NCBI GenBank assembly: GCA_019359885.1
Contig: JAHBCN010008858.1
Span: 1 to 64,000 of the forward strand
DNA: 64,000 nt
From: Listronotus oregonensis
Taxonomy: Eukaryota > Arthropoda > Insecta > Coleoptera > Curculionidae
Direction of reading: 5' to 3'
Each line of letters starts with the position of its first letter. The stretch's first letter is position 1. The notes under the pieces are model-generated. The model made no database searches, was not told where the DNA came from, and saw only the letters and a program-made list of their open reading frames with translations. Below are positions 35,280 through 49,287 of this stretch, one piece after another. Both the position numbers and the translations under genes were made by a program.

Positions 35280-36510
35280 AAAGATCAGATGCTATTTTGC
35301 CTCAAGAAATCACTTTGGTAAAGAAAATTTTCATTTTGGAAGTTGCTTTTTTTGGGAGACCTCCCCCCTATCGGGAAAAATCGGATTTTTAAAAGCAAAA
35401 ATGTATTTGTAGTTTTTTCGTAAATTTGATCAGATTTTACTGTCAAATTTCGCAAAATTTTCAATGTTTTTCTAAAGACCATAACCAGTGGAATTTTATT
35501 CACTCATTAATTTTCTTATGCGAATATTGCTGGTAAGAAAACCACCCACGGAATTCGTTATTTTTTGATTATTTATTCGACAGTTCATCATTTTTGAAAC
35601 ACTTTGAATCTTTATTTCTTTTAATTAAATTTGAGAAACATAGTACATAAAATATAAACTAGGGCTTCGTTGGACTTTAACCGCTTTTTAAACAGCAATA
35701 TTTTGAAAAAAATAATTTTTCACCCACATTATCACAAAATAAAATAATTTCTTGTTTTTCCATATAAAGAGATGATACGATGCCGTTCTTTGACGTGTCT
35801 CTGCTTGAATAAGTAGTTTTTTTCAGTTTAACAGAAATGAAGTTTTTTATAGAAAAAACTAATAGAACTAACAAACAACAACTTCCAAACTATTACCTAG
35901 TTCTGGTTAGTTCCTGGTTGGTGCTGATTAGGTTTTCCTCATTAAGTTCTAAATTTTCTTTATCATAAAAGCGCCGTTCTGGTCGGTCATGGTTAGTTCT
36001 GGTTAGTTAAAGTGGCTTTTTTATTTTCCCCAATTATATTTGTAACTGGCTGGAATTTCAAATATTTTTGATTTAATGAAAATAATCTTAATGTAATGGC
36101 AAAGTTTTTTTTATTAGAAATTAATAATATTTCCGTTTGTCAACACTATAAACGTCTTGTAGCGGCTCATGTATTTATTGCACGTAAAATAAAATGACCA
36201 ATTTTTAATTTCAATTGCGATTTTCTTGGTGAAAACTAAGTATTTCATCCGCATTTTTTTTTGTCTTAAATAATAATATTCAAAGTATATTTTACATTGC
36301 AACTTTAAAAAACGTCCAATTCCGTGGGTGGTTTTCTTAACCAGACCCTCAAATGCCTTTAAATTTGAAAATGACGATAAAATTTGATCAAATTCACAAA
36401 AAAAAATACAAATAGAGGTTTTACTTTTGAAAGTACGATTTTTCCCCGAGAATGAAGGGCTTGCAAAATAATTAACTTTTTTTCCGAATATTTCACTCAT
36501 GTATAAATTT
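35280..36510. mobile_element. Foldback element in foxo intron 1
   Basis: 35330-35560 and 36290-36500 are diverged inverse complements: both contain AAGAAAACCACCCACGGAAT (or complement), TTTGATCA-x-ATTTTA and a TCGGGAAAAATCG block. The spacer has several imperfect TTAGTTCTGGTTAGT copies at 35896-36010. Confidence 0.7.
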
Positions 36511-37180
36511 TCCCATAAATTTCAGCGGAAATTTCACGTTGCCTAGACAACGTGGTATTTCCACTTACTTACAAACACAAAACAATCGAACCTGTTTGTT
36601 TGTATTAGGTTTGTTCCAACAAGAAATCCCGGGATCGTTTCGAAATCGTTTTTGAACTGTTTTTTGGTGCGTTTTGACGCATGCGCGGCCTTAAAAAGTT
36701 TTGACTCGAAAAGTACAAAAATTGGATCGCTTTGCGGATCGTTTTGGGACTGTCAAATAAAAATTTTTTAATTTTTTGTTTTAAAAAAAAAAACCCTACT
36801 TTTCTACTTATTATTTTTTGGGGCAAAGTTAGCAAATATCATTATAATATCGTCACCATCTTTAAAGATAATTAAATTTAATGATGTACTTAGGAGGTGT
36901 AAAAATTAAGTTTTTGAATAATTAAACAAGCAAGGAAATAGAAAAAAATAAAGCACGTTGCACGCTATTCGCTAAATAAAGTTAGCATTATGCAGAAAAA
37001 TTAAAAATTAAAATAAGTTAAAAACACACAAGAAAAGATGACATTATTATCAAATGGTTTTTTTTTACACATAAATTAAAAATTAAGTTAAGAAAAAATA
37101 AACAACTTTTAATTTTTAACTTATTTTAATTTTTTAACCTTATCATAAAATAAAATAAACGTTCCGTTTTTATAAAATAA
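36511..37180. other. Intronic DNA, no feature
   Basis: AT-rich, with a locally GC-richer island around 36625-36740; no gene or clear repeat. Confidence 0.35.
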
Positions 37181-37197
37181 NNNNNNNNNNNNNNNNN
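37181..37197. other. Assembly gap (17 N)
   Basis: Seventeen undetermined bases. Sequence on both sides is A/T-rich; the true gap length is unknown. Confidence 0.99.
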
Positions 37198-38011
37198 AAC
37201 CAAAAAATTTTATTATGATTGAAAATTTTTTTTAAAAAAATGAAATAAAGTTTGAATTATAAAAAGGGGAAGACCTTCAAGTTCTACCTAAGGTAAATTA
37301 TAGCTGCTTGAAAATCTTTCATTTTACGTGATTAAATACTTAACCTCAAATAACGGGAAACGGGTACATTTTTCAACAAAAAGTCATAGATTATTTTTTA
37401 AAGAGCGTAAAAAAACCTTTAAAATAAGCACCGATAAAAGCCTTTTTGACTGAAATTTCAGTGAGATATGGTGTAAAATATTTAAAACTAAAAAAAAATC
37501 GCAATAAAACTAATGTCATTTTATTCAAAATCCAAATTAAACTTATTCTTGCACCACTTACTTTATTTGTATGTATTTTCAAAAAAAAGAGCTTAAATTA
37601 TATGTTTTTCTTTTGTGATTTTTCAAAAAATTTTCTTTTTCTCATTTTAACTCCAAAATCATAAGAGATACGAAAAAAACTAAAGAGTAGAAAAATGAGC
37701 ATTTTTTATGGCGATTATTTTTCTTTTTAATTTTTTTTTTTCGTGGCATAAAAATTGACGGAGTTATAACCGATTTAAACATTCACTATAGTGCGAGGAC
37801 TGCTTTTCCGCAGCCCTTTGACCCTTTACCTATAAAATATGAAGGGTCTCAAGCTCTTCTAACATACATAGGCTTGTAGCCCTGAAAATTACCTTTAAAA
37901 ATATTTTTTGTAGGATGTGATAGCTTTAAAATTAACAGAGTTACACAAAAAAATAGATTTAAAATTTTTTTTTTTAGTCAATTTTAAAGTAAAAAAAGTT
38001 TTAAATTTTAT

Positions 38012-38130
<119 letters not shown>

Positions 38131-38737
38131 TATATTTAAATTTTATATATTTAATTATACATTAAAAATTATTTAATTAATTAATAAATTAATATAAAAT
38201 TACTATAAAAAATCTAAAAATTGGCAGTCATTAGATATTTTTTATTTCATTTTTGGCAAAGGGGTAGTTTTTAGGGGTTGAAAAGTGGTAACTAATAATT
38301 TTTATTAAAATGCTATGAATTTTTTTCAGTAAAACTGCAATTGTAATGTTACAAATCGTCTCTAAAATAAAAATTTTTTTCTATAGTATTTTCATCAAAA
38401 GGGTAGTTTTTAAAGATTCTTAAGGGTTGATATTTTAAAATACACTAATTTTATATTGCACAATACGTTAGGATATTAATCCTACATAAATAAAAGACAT
38501 TTGAATGGAAAAAAAGCCGAAAAACCTATAAAATCTATTTTTTCGATAAGGGGTGGTTTTCACCCCTTAAAAACAATTTGCACGCCTTGCGGCCATATAG
38601 ATTTTGATACGGAGGGTAAGATAAGCTTAATTTTAAATTTTCAAGAAAATTGGTGCATATGTAAAAAATTCGGAGGTATGACACTATTTTGAGCTTAACT
38701 GCCTGGACTATGTGTATTAAAATACACATTGCACAGA

Positions 38738-38782
38738 TCCACAAAAAAACAAAGTGGTGTGTGCTGGGTATCGGACTAACCA
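38738..38782. repeat. Terminal fragment of the 24740-25510 palindrome family
   Basis: ACAGATCCACAAAAAA followed by GTGGTGTGTGCTGGGTATCG and GACTAA matches 24735-24775 closely. No second arm is visible here. Confidence 0.7.
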
Positions 38783-39589
38783 TTGATATATATCCTCCAA
38801 CCCTGAGCCTAATAGAGCTGTAAGCTGTTCAATTTTTATTTACCAAAAAATGTTCTTTAAACTCTGCTAGGTATTTCTGTTTCTAAAATGTTGGCAATAT
38901 GAAAATTCTAAATATTTTATCTTACTAAGATTCGACATTTCAATGCTTAACAAATACCAATAGAGTGATAATTTGATAATTGGCCTATTGAAATGGAGAT
39001 TAAATTTTATTGCTGCTTAATGAGGTCATTAAAACAGATCGGGGACTGGTATTTGGTTTCTTATTCTTCGGTGACCATGTTTACAGCGTAGAGCTGGATT
39101 AGATTAAACAGATTTTTAACTAACACTAAACTCAAGTGAAAAAAACTTGATTTTAATTTAAGCGAAGATTATGTTTCTAGTTTAACAACGTCATTAGAAA
39201 AAAATCGAGAAGCAATTTGAGTCCTTATTTTTAATGACTATATACCTTAATTGTTCTTTTCAGCAAAGGTGAAGAAAAAACTTAAAAATACCAGTGACTT
39301 ATTAATTAAATTACTATTTAATGTTTTTCCTGATTAATTAGGGTCATTATAACAAAACGTGGAGGAATATTAGGATACCTAATCTTCGGTGACTATGTTT
39401 ATTTCGCGTAGCTTAATCTTATAAACTTTTTTACAAAAAGTTAACATTGGATATACCTTAATTTAAAATACATATAGTGATAGATTTAATTTAATAGGTG
39501 ATACAAAGATAAAAATTGAATGATTTTTTTTGATGAGGTCATTTAGGTACAGTAACGGCCATTAAATCTTCATCACCTTCTACTGAATA
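38783..39589. other. Intronic DNA, no feature
   Basis: AT-rich. Two loosely similar segments (around 38990-39080 and 39340-39420: TGAGGTCATTA-like, CTTCGGTGACCATGTTTA) suggest a diverged internal duplication but no more. Confidence 0.35.
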
Positions 39590-39729
39590 TTATTATATAT
39601 ATTATTATATATATATATATATATATATAATATATTATATATATATATATATTTTTTTTATATATATTATAATATATAAAATATACATATTATATATATA
39701 ATAATATATATATATAAATATATTATATA

Positions 39730-39767
<38 letters not shown>

Positions 39768-39800
39768 TATATAAAAAAAAAAAAAAATATATATATGAAA
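39590..39800. repeat. Interrupted AT-rich simple repeat
   Basis: TA-dominated sequence of about 210 bp with several phase shifts and short A or T runs. Confidence 0.85.
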
Positions 39801-39839
39801 TACATCTTTTTGACGAGGTTGGCCAGAAAGGAAAGATGA

Positions 39840-40770
39840 TGCGGAAGAGCTTAACATCTAAAAATATATTCATTTTGTTAAAAAAAAACATTGCGAAACT
39901 ACTTCTTTGAAAGAGAAGAGCTGGAAAAAAGATCGCCCTAACCTAAAACGAATAAGAACAAGATAATAACTTAGTTAATGTTTTGGGAAACCAACCATTT
40001 AAATCTTTGTATTTTACAAGGCAAAAGGACGGAAAGCAATTTCCCAAAAAACATTTTTTGAAAAAATTCGGTTTTAGAACGAGTACTAGCGAAAAGAACA
40101 AGGCAAATATTAGAATTGGGAAAATTAACTGCCAAAAGGGATCCCCTTAAAACTGGTTTTTAACCCCGCAGCCCAAAATAAAGAAGAACGCATTGGATTT
40201 GCTCTATTATTTTATTGGGGACCTCCGATTCTTTGGAAAAATATAATATTCACCGATGAAAAAGTATTTCAGTCGTGCTATAATGGGATACTTAAGGTAT
40301 ACAGGTCTTCAAGGAATACGATTTGATGAAAAATTACCCGAAAAGGGCAGAAGTAGTGGGCGATGAATTAATGTTTGGGTGGGACCCAAAGGGCTTGGTG
40401 TATGTTATTTTATCGAAGGAAGGTTCAATGCGGATATATATAGACTACTACAGAATATCATGCTTCCTTCTGTACTGGATCGATTTCCGGACAGAAATTT
40501 TATCTTTCAGCAAGAGTGTCCCGTTCATATGGCCAGCAAGTCGATAAATGGATGGAAGAGCAGCTTATCAGGGTTTTACGTGGCCCGCACTAGTCGGATT
40601 TACATGTTATGGAAAATGTTTGGGCTTATTAGTTAAAAAATAAATAGGGAAAATGAGTTTAGGCCGCAAAATGTAAACGAACTTGAATAAGATTTTAGAG
40701 GTAAATATTGAGGAAATCCACTACGCCCGGGCTTTGGTCCTTAGGTACCCCAACGATATTTTGCGCGACC
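39840..40770 (+). pseudogene. Tc1/mariner-superfamily transposase relic
   Basis: In shifting plus-strand frames: NPFKSL-like (NQPFKSLYF), FGFRTSTSEKNKAN, ERIGFAL-like, then FTDEKVFQSCYNG (first catalytic aspartate in TDEK), VYRSRNT-like, GVCYFIEGRFNADIYRLLQN, IMLPSVLDRFPDRNFIFQQE (FQQD block with D read as E), CPVHMA, LPGPH-like, IEN/ENVW-like (MENVWAY-type) and NVNELE. The order and spacing match a complete Tc1-type DDE transposase of about 330 residues. Many frameshifts and stops make it inactive. Its inverted termini are not recognisable. Confidence 0.8.
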
Positions 40771-41517
40771 TGGTATGCGGCAGAAATATCTGTCAATTTT
40801 GCATATTTGGAATGCCCGTTAGTGCCGAACAAGACCCGGTGGGTAAATTTCGTCGGTAAAGGAACAGGTGCCAACGTCAAATTTGTACTTAAAGGCGGAG
40901 ACCGTCGTTAAGCTGTCGCTTATCTGGAAAAAAATTTTTCCCCAATGGAGTGGACAAAGAAAATTAAAATTTATAGAGTTGATAAGGAACGACCATGTTT
41001 GTAAAATTTAAAGATCCAGAATATAAATAATAATTTAAAAAGGAAAGCATATGAATTAAAAAATTTCCATTTTTCTCAATTCACATACTAAAGGCATACA
41101 CCATATTTTCCTGTTCTGAAAGTAATGTCTTAACCCATTTTTCCTTTCCATCTTTGTATTTTTAAAATGCATTAACCCATTAGAGCAATTTTTCTCCATT
41201 TTATATTGCACAGTTACCGATAGACCAGCAAATATAAGTCATTCACCCAGTATGTCAAATAAATATCTAATTTAAAAAGGGCTGGTTCAGGAACCGATCG
41301 TTTGACGATTGCGGACTAAATGTTCGTCTGGGGAATACAATCAAATCGTTCACAAAGGTCGCGATCTATATCAATTCGTCGGTCGCCCCTGGGTTCTGTC
41401 TATGGGCGCCTTTCGACATGAAGGCTAAACTTTTCCAAAGATTTATCCGTCACTGTACTTTGGCACCAAACCCCGGATCTTTTATTTAGTGCAAAGTTTG
41501 TTTTACTTAAGAAAAAA

Positions 41518-41518
<1 letters not shown>
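40771..41518. other. Intronic DNA, no feature
   Basis: Contains a GC-richer segment (about 41285-41430) without recognisable content. Confidence 0.35.
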
Positions 41519-41603
<85 letters not shown>

Positions 41604-41612
41604 TATATATGG
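41519..41612. repeat. (AT)n microsatellite
   Basis: About 95 bp of TA repeat, one of a close pair. Confidence 0.95.
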
Positions 41613-41676
41613 GGTTCGTGAGCGGGAAAAAACCCAAAATTTTGGTGGTCAAATGGTCAATTATTTATAAAAATTT

Positions 41677-41800
<124 letters not shown>

Positions 41801-42064
41801 GGGTTTGGTTGGGGGACATGGGAATCCCAAAATTTTAAAAAAAATTTTGGTTTTTTAAAGAGCACGAAAACTTGTACCCAGTGTAAATTCCTTCTTCGCG
41901 CCCTGTATGTATTAGAATCATTTATAATAAAATAAACCAGAAAAATTATTTACCTCTTATCTTAAGTTGTCAGATCAATGTCACATCATTTTTAAATAAT
42001 GAACTACTCAAATCAAGAAAAATACCATAAAATGGTTTTTAAAATAGTTATCGAAGAGTAGCGG

Positions 42065-43035
42065 ACATGTTTGCAGCCTATTTTCCCAATAGGCCAATAC
42101 CAAGTAAATCGACAATAGAACGGAGATAAAAAAATTTGAAACTACAGGCACAGTAATCAATAATTGCAAATGTGAAGAAAATCGACTGAAATCAGAGACA
42201 AATTGTACAAAACGAGAGGATTTAGACGTGATACTTTGTGTAGAGGAGGCTGAAGGAAACATTAGCACGAGACAACTGGGGACATTACTGACAAGACCAC
42301 ACCACAATATCTCGAATTTTAAAAGATGTAAAAACCACGCTTACAAGTACGAAAGACACCAAGAATTAAGAGACGGAGACGAAATACGACGACAAAATTT
42401 TGCTTTGAGATGATGGAGAGGACAAACATGACAGAGGTTTTTACAAATATTTGCTTTTACTGACGAATGCACTTTTACATTGAACAACGAACCCAACATT
42501 CAAAATTGCCGGTACTGGGTAACGAAAACCAAAATCGATTTGTTGAAACAAGGACTCAATATTCACAAAAATTAATGTTTGGCGGGAATTTTCGGCACAA
42601 TATCCTTGGACCATTTTTTCCTGACCGAAATTTGAATGCGGAGTACTTTCTGGAACTTTTAGAGGAACAAATTTTCCTGCCTTGAACAACCTTGCTCGTG
42701 AAAATCAAGAGATTTGGTATCAAATGGATGGCTGTCCAGACACAGTACCAGAGCTGTGCGCGAATACTTGAACAAGCATTTAATAACGACATCATAGGCC
42801 CGCCACGCAATATCTTGGCCAGCCAGGCCTCCGGATCTTTCTCCAAACGAATTTTTTTCTATGGGGACATTAAAAAACTAAGCTTTATACCAATAAAAAA
42901 TATGAAAATTTAGACCATAAGGAATGCTATTTCCGCTGAATGCAGAATATCGATGTACCAACGTAAGAAATGAGTTTTATAATCGTTTGGGTTATTGTCT
43001 GGCAGTTAATGGAGGAATATTTAGCATTTGATTAA
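42065..43035 (+). pseudogene. Mariner-like transposase relic, nearly full length
   Basis: Plus-strand segments in order: PSKSTIER-like helix-turn-helix and KKFETTGTVINN; CVEEAEGNISTRQLGTL; YKYERHQELRDGDEIRRQNF; then EPNIQ-like, ENQNRFVETRTQYSQKLMFG, GPFFPDRNLNAEYFLELLEE; WYQMDGCP with the second catalytic aspartate; AVREYLN-like; FNNDIIGPP; and finally VRNEFYNRLGYCLAVNGGIF. This is the whole domain order of an insect mariner-like family whose C terminus reads RLGYC. At least four frameshifts and several stops. The C-terminal fragment at 2110-2392 is a relative. Confidence 0.85.
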
Positions 43036-43262
43036 ATCCTGATATTTTCGTCATAAATCGATTTTAAATTTAGACAAATTTGTTTTATTGTCTTGCGTAA
43101 CTGTGATGCATGTGTTGGAATTAGCTGTAAACTAAAATGAAATGCGAGGATTCTTTTTGAAATTCTCGTATAAAATTGTTTAGTTTTGGCAATGACATTT
43201 TAAATTATGATCTAAATTGTCACTGATAAATCGATAGGTGTTTTTATTATTGATTTCTAGAG

Positions 43263-44459
<1,197 letters not shown>

Positions 44460-44479
44460 TTGCGTTTCGGATTATTTCT

Positions 44480-44850
44480 GTGTCTTAAGCCGCGTTTACA
44501 CCAAAGTCTTCCACTAAGTTTTCCACAGTTGCGGCTATTTTTTGATTTTTTTTACAAAATTCAGCAACTTTTTCTGCCTTCCACTTGTGTCGAGACAAAT
44601 CTTCCACTAAATTTTGCTTTCCCGCGGAGTTTCGGTAAAGATCAAAGAAAGTTGACAACTAAAAGTGGAAGATTTGTTGCTGCGCGCTTTGCGCAAGCAA
44701 CTTGTGGACAACTAGTGGAGAACTGGAGAACTACTGCCTAAACCTTTCACGCCAATTCTTTGGCAACAAGTTTTCCACTTGTTTCTCTAAATTTGAGAAA
44801 AGCAACTTTCAGTTTTCTACAAAAAATCTTCCACTTGTTGCTCTAATTTG
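44480..44850. repeat. Cluster of CTTCCACTTGT-type motifs on both strands
   Basis: Variants of TTCCACTTGT or TTCCACTAA occur at least six times on the plus strand and their complements (AAGTGGAAGATTTG, ACTTGTGGACAACTAGTGGA) between them; a palindromic GCGCGCTTTGCGC lies near the middle. The segment starts GCCGCGTTTACACC, similar to the TIR at 62163. It is probably a non-autonomous element with subterminal motifs; edges are unclear. Confidence 0.45.
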
Positions 44851-45541
44851 ATCACCAAACGACAATTAAACGCAAGGTTTAAATTTCTAAGTATGAATAT
44901 GAAGTTCAGTCTTCATGTAAGGAAATTATAAGGTGTTTTCTGATTTTATTATGTGCGAGTGTCCTGCAGGCCAAGGTGAATATCACAATATTGTCACTGC
45001 TTCTCTGCTGTGCGCTTCTGATAGGTGCCTTTTGCAAAGTTAGCACTTGGAGAGTTAACCGATGCTTCAAAAGATTTTTTTACATCTATAATTTTTAAAT
45101 CCACACTACCTAGTTACAAGTCTCTTTAGAAGCAAACTTATCACAGAAAATTTTACAAGCAAATATGATTGGATCTGAGATATACACCGAATCTTTGTTG
45201 AGCCAATATTCCACTGTCACTAGTTCAATTGTAGATGGTGAAACTGAAGTTAAGCGCATGCGGATTAATTTTAAAAATATTGCGGACATGGCTGGCAAAA
45301 ATATAGATATTTGATATTAATCAAAAGGTCAACTTAAGATTTAAAAAAAAATAACTACATCTACAAAATTGGCTTCATTTTTTGCGGAAATTGGACCAAA
45401 AAGTTTTAAAAGAAATATACGCCTTCATTCAGGATCTATTTCTCAACGAAAAATTCGAACTGGTGTGATAAGGGGATTAAAAAGAACAGCAGCAAGCAGC
45501 AATCACATGGAAGTGGGCATTAAAAATGATATCGCAGCTTT
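44851..45541. other. Intronic DNA with possible coding remnant
   Basis: The plus strand near 44950-45030 reads CECPAGQGEYHNIV, which vaguely recalls a SWIM-type zinc finger. Nothing around it supports the idea. Confidence 0.2.
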
Positions 45542-46855
45542 TTTTTTATCTTGGGACAGTTCACGAAGGCTGATGTCTAAGTACTAACGTACCGTGGGTG
45601 TCTTAAGTGTGGTGAGAGGGAGTTTGTTCACACGGGACTTAAATATTTGGAGATTGGGAGAAAAAGAAAAAACTTCTGCGGGCAGCAAGTTCCATAGTCT
45701 TGATATCAGGAATGAAGGAACGAAGAGCGGGAAGTTCAGGGCCTCTTAACGAACTGTAAAAGGATGCATAAAAGTTGCACTACGTGTTGCTCTGTTGGGA
45801 GCTGCCAGAGAAGGAATTATACTGGCCAATTTATCTGAGGAGAAGCCGTAAAAATACCTATAGAAGAACGACAGATCTACTACAGCTCGACGGTGGGCAA
45901 GAAGAAGAAGCCTTTCTGTGAGCCTTGGATCATTAATAAGACGAACGGCTCCTCTTTGAAAGGAGTCCAGAATGCTAAGTGTTGTAGGGGACGTCATTCC
46001 CCAGACATGAGAACAATATTCTAAAGAGGGTCTGTTTTTGGATACGTACAGAGTGTACAGATTGGAAGAAGAGAAATATTTTCTGGCTCGGAAGACGAAT
46101 CCAAGCTTTTTTGAAGCTGCCGAGGCTATGGATAAAATGTGTTTGTGCCAGTTAAGGTTATTCCCAAAAGTAACGCCGACAAGATTAAACGCGTCTTTGT
46201 TCTGCAGAACTTGTCCGCTCATATGTAAGGGATGAGCATTGGCAGACTTTTTTCGCGACAGCGAACATGACTGTGGTTTCTAGGCATTAAACTGAACAAG
46301 ATTTTTGGCGCCCCAATCCAAGATAAGTTTGAGGTCTTGTGAAAGTGATATCTGCATTGACCTGCGCTTGTTTTCCAAATCAGAATTACATGGTGGCTTA
46401 AGAAATTGAAAACTAGAGTGGAGGGTACTATCGTCAGCAAAACTATGAATGGGATTGATTGTGGAAGAGAGAAGATCGTTAATGTGTAGAAGAAACAGCG
46501 TGGGTGCCAGCACTGAGTCCTGGGGCACTCCAGCATTAATTTGGTAGAAGCTGGAGGAATGACCATCTACAGTAACTGATATACGTCGATTAGAAAGGAA
46601 ACTGGAAAGCCAAAAGCAAAGCTTAGGTGGAAGACCGTAAGAAGGAAGTTTGTTAAGAAGCCCATCATGCCAGACCTGATCGGAAGCTTTGGATATGTCA
46701 AGAGCAACGATCTGGGATTCACCAAGAAACTCAAGGGACTTGTTCCAGTTGTGTGAGACAAAGGAAAGAAGATCAGCGGTGGATCTACTGTAACGGAATC
46801 CATATTGTCTGTCATGTAAGATCTTATGTTTTTCCAGATACTTTAAGATTTGGGA
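45542..46855 (-). pseudogene. Jockey/CR1-type LINE, 5'-truncated copy A
   Basis: The minus strand encodes the second half of a LINE reverse transcriptase: DRQYGFRYSRSTADLLSF, ALDISKASDQVWHDGLL, then a block close to VPQGSVLAPTLFLLHINDLL, SFADDSTLHS (catalytic FADD), KLILDWGAKNLVQFNA, then the thumb NLVGVTFGNNLNWHKHILS, RPSLEYCSHVWG and AHRRAVVDLSFFYRYF. Copy C (57991-60830) is a longer relative. The 3' end is CCAAGAT followed by A9 at 45542. The 5' end is truncated just before CCCAAATCTTAAAGTATCTG, exactly where copy B starts. Frameshifts are few, so the insertion is younger than the other LINEs. Confidence 0.88.
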
Positions 46856-47566
46856 ATACTGGCAGCTGTTTGTTTAAATATTTCGCTACTCAGATAAATT
46901 TGTCATTTGAATTTTGTTTTTATTATAAAACATATGATTTATTTTGTGCGTGTTATATTTGTTTAATCAACAAAATCACCCATAATAGAGTCTTAAAGAT
47001 CTCGTCCTTTATTCAGCATTGCGCACTAGATCAGGTTGGGTACAGTTTGACATGCAGATCGGCGCACTTCGTAACTAGCACGAGCTGAATAAGGTTGGCA
47101 TAGGGAATTACGCAGTCCATTTTTTGTCTTTGTCTCTTTCATGCCATCCTCGCCGAACTCACCCATCTCTCTCTAACAAAAATTGATTGTTGAACGGGCC
47201 GGGATTCCCTTGACTAGTACCAGTACGGATCAATATATTTTTTCCTATTTTAGTTTAATTTGTGATGCAGTATTTTAAATGGACCACAAATTAAGCGCTG
47301 TTCCAAATAAGATTAAATACGCTTTACCAAAATATAGAGATTCTCAATGCTTAAAAATATAATTTTTGTAGTAAACTTTCAAAAATCAATATCTTTTTAA
47401 CAAATGCATTAAAAAATTCAGTTTTTTTTTAATTTTCTCACACTTTGATTTATTTTGAATTAGTTTTTAAAACATATCATGGGAACCGTATCGAGATATT
47501 CCGAAATAAATGCACGGCTTTGATACATGACTGATATCGTCAATTTTTTTTTAATAGATAAAGAAA
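46856..47566. other. Intronic DNA, no feature
   Basis: GC-richer around 47020-47220; nothing recognisable. Confidence 0.35.
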
Positions 47567-47574
47567 CTTTTATT

Positions 47575-49279
47575 TAGTGATGAGCGAGACCGGTCTTGGT
47601 CTTGCGGTCTTGGTCTTGGTCTTGCAGCAAGACCAAGACCGAGATCAAGACCAAGACCTCCTTCTCGCTTGCAAGACCAAGACCAAGACCGAGGGGTGCA
47701 AGACTACGCTAGACCAAGACCGACCTGCAAGATTCTTGCACTTTAGTCACTTTTTTTTTAATTATAATATTCAATTTTTATATTCAATATACAGAGGTAT
47801 TTCATACAGACATGACAAAAAATGTGTCGAGAACTGCCTAAAAAGGCGATTATTTTATGAGTATCAGGTTTTTTTAATAAAATAATAATTAAATCGATCA
47901 CTTCGTGTTTTAATAAAATTATCTAAAAACGATAAATAGTAGATTTAGTAACATGTTTTAAAAATAATAAGATTGTGACTCAATGGTCCGACAAAGCTCG
48001 ATATCTCCATAACCGTTTACGACAGAGAAAAACTAAGAGTACAAAAGTTATAGAAGCTGAAAATTACTTACCTATTCCTAATGTTTTTTTTTAATTCGAT
48101 CTAGTGATGCCACTTACTGGATCAAAATTTCCAAAATCCAGGAAAAAATTATTTTTGTGCCACACTGTAAGAAGTGGCATCATTAGATTGCTCCTTTAAA
48201 CTAAGATATAAATGTAAAGTGATGGTTTAATAAAAAATATATTTGTCATTTTATATAGGAATACTTTTTTATAAATGGATTTTAAATTTCCGGTTTAGAG
48301 GGAAAAGTCAAAACAGTGCCAAAAGTATAATGATGACGTCATTTTTGTCAAAACCGAAAATTATATATAAAAACCATCTACGTCGACATTGTACCTATAT
48401 GACAGTTTAAGAATTTCAGCATAATATACAGGGAACGATTTTTTAAATTAATTTTTGCTATAAGTCTTCTATTTTGGTTATAAGCTAAAATAAGGAGTTT
48501 TCTTGAGTGGTAGGAATTTTTTGAAAATCTGAAATAGAGAATAATTTTATATTTTACGCCCTTTTTTCTATAATTTTTGTATATTAAGTTTTTTCCCATT
48601 ATGAACGGTTTGGGATATATCGACCCTTTGTCGCACTATCGAGCCACCTTGTATATGCAGAATGTTTTAAAGTATTTGTACAAACTTGATGGCAAATCTT
48701 TGACTATTTGAACATAGAAAATTTATTAGAACTGAAAAATTTCTAAATCCCTTTTTTTTTTAAATTGAAACCAATGTTTACATATCAGAATCATTTTCAT
48801 GGAAATTTCACATTTGGTTAAAATTTAAAAAAATTTTTTTTTCGCCCTTAGAGCATTCAATATTGTAATTTTATATGCTTCTTAAAAGAAAATTTAAATA
48901 TTACCTATCACTAAATGAAGCGCTATAAATAAATAAACCCCTACTTTTAAAAATATCCTTTAATCAAATAATTTAAATGTAATGTAAGGTTAAAATTGGT
49001 ATATTTAAAAATTTTAAAGAAAAAAATAAAGTCTCCATCTTTATTTATTTGTAAGTTTTAAAAAAAATATATATTTTATCTAAGATTGTTTAAATTTTTA
49101 AATTATTACTACCAAAAAAGCAAGACCAGCAAGCTTTTGCAGCAAGACCAAGACCGGGTGGTGCAAGACCAAGACCTTCTTGGGCTTGAAAGGGCCAAGA
49201 CCAAGACCAGATTTTTTGCAAAAAAACCAAGACCAAGACTAGCCCGGTCTTGGTCTTGGTCTTGCTTTACTCATCACTA
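47575..49279. mobile_element. Non-autonomous hAT-like element with GGTCTT arrays
   Basis: The ends are inverse complements, TAGTGATGAG and CTCATCACTA, and are flanked by a perfect 8-bp repeat CTTTTATT (47567-47574 and 49280-49287). TAG-x-G ends with an 8-bp duplication are a hAT hallmark. Next to both ends are arrays of the hexamer GGTCTT or its complement AAGACC: 47590-47735 and 49120-49265, with about fifteen copies each in both orientations. These could pair across the element or locally into hairpins, and could be transposase-binding sites. The 1.4 kb interior has no transposase. Confidence 0.9.
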
Positions 49280-49287
49280 CTTTTATT

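Noticed and set aside
36114..36500. 128-codon minus-strand frame
   Set aside because: It lies in one arm of the foldback 35280-36510; the other arm has no matching frame.
47577..47885. Frame rich in Asp-Gln-Asp from the GGTCTT array
   Set aside because: Simple-sequence translation of transposon subterminal repeats.
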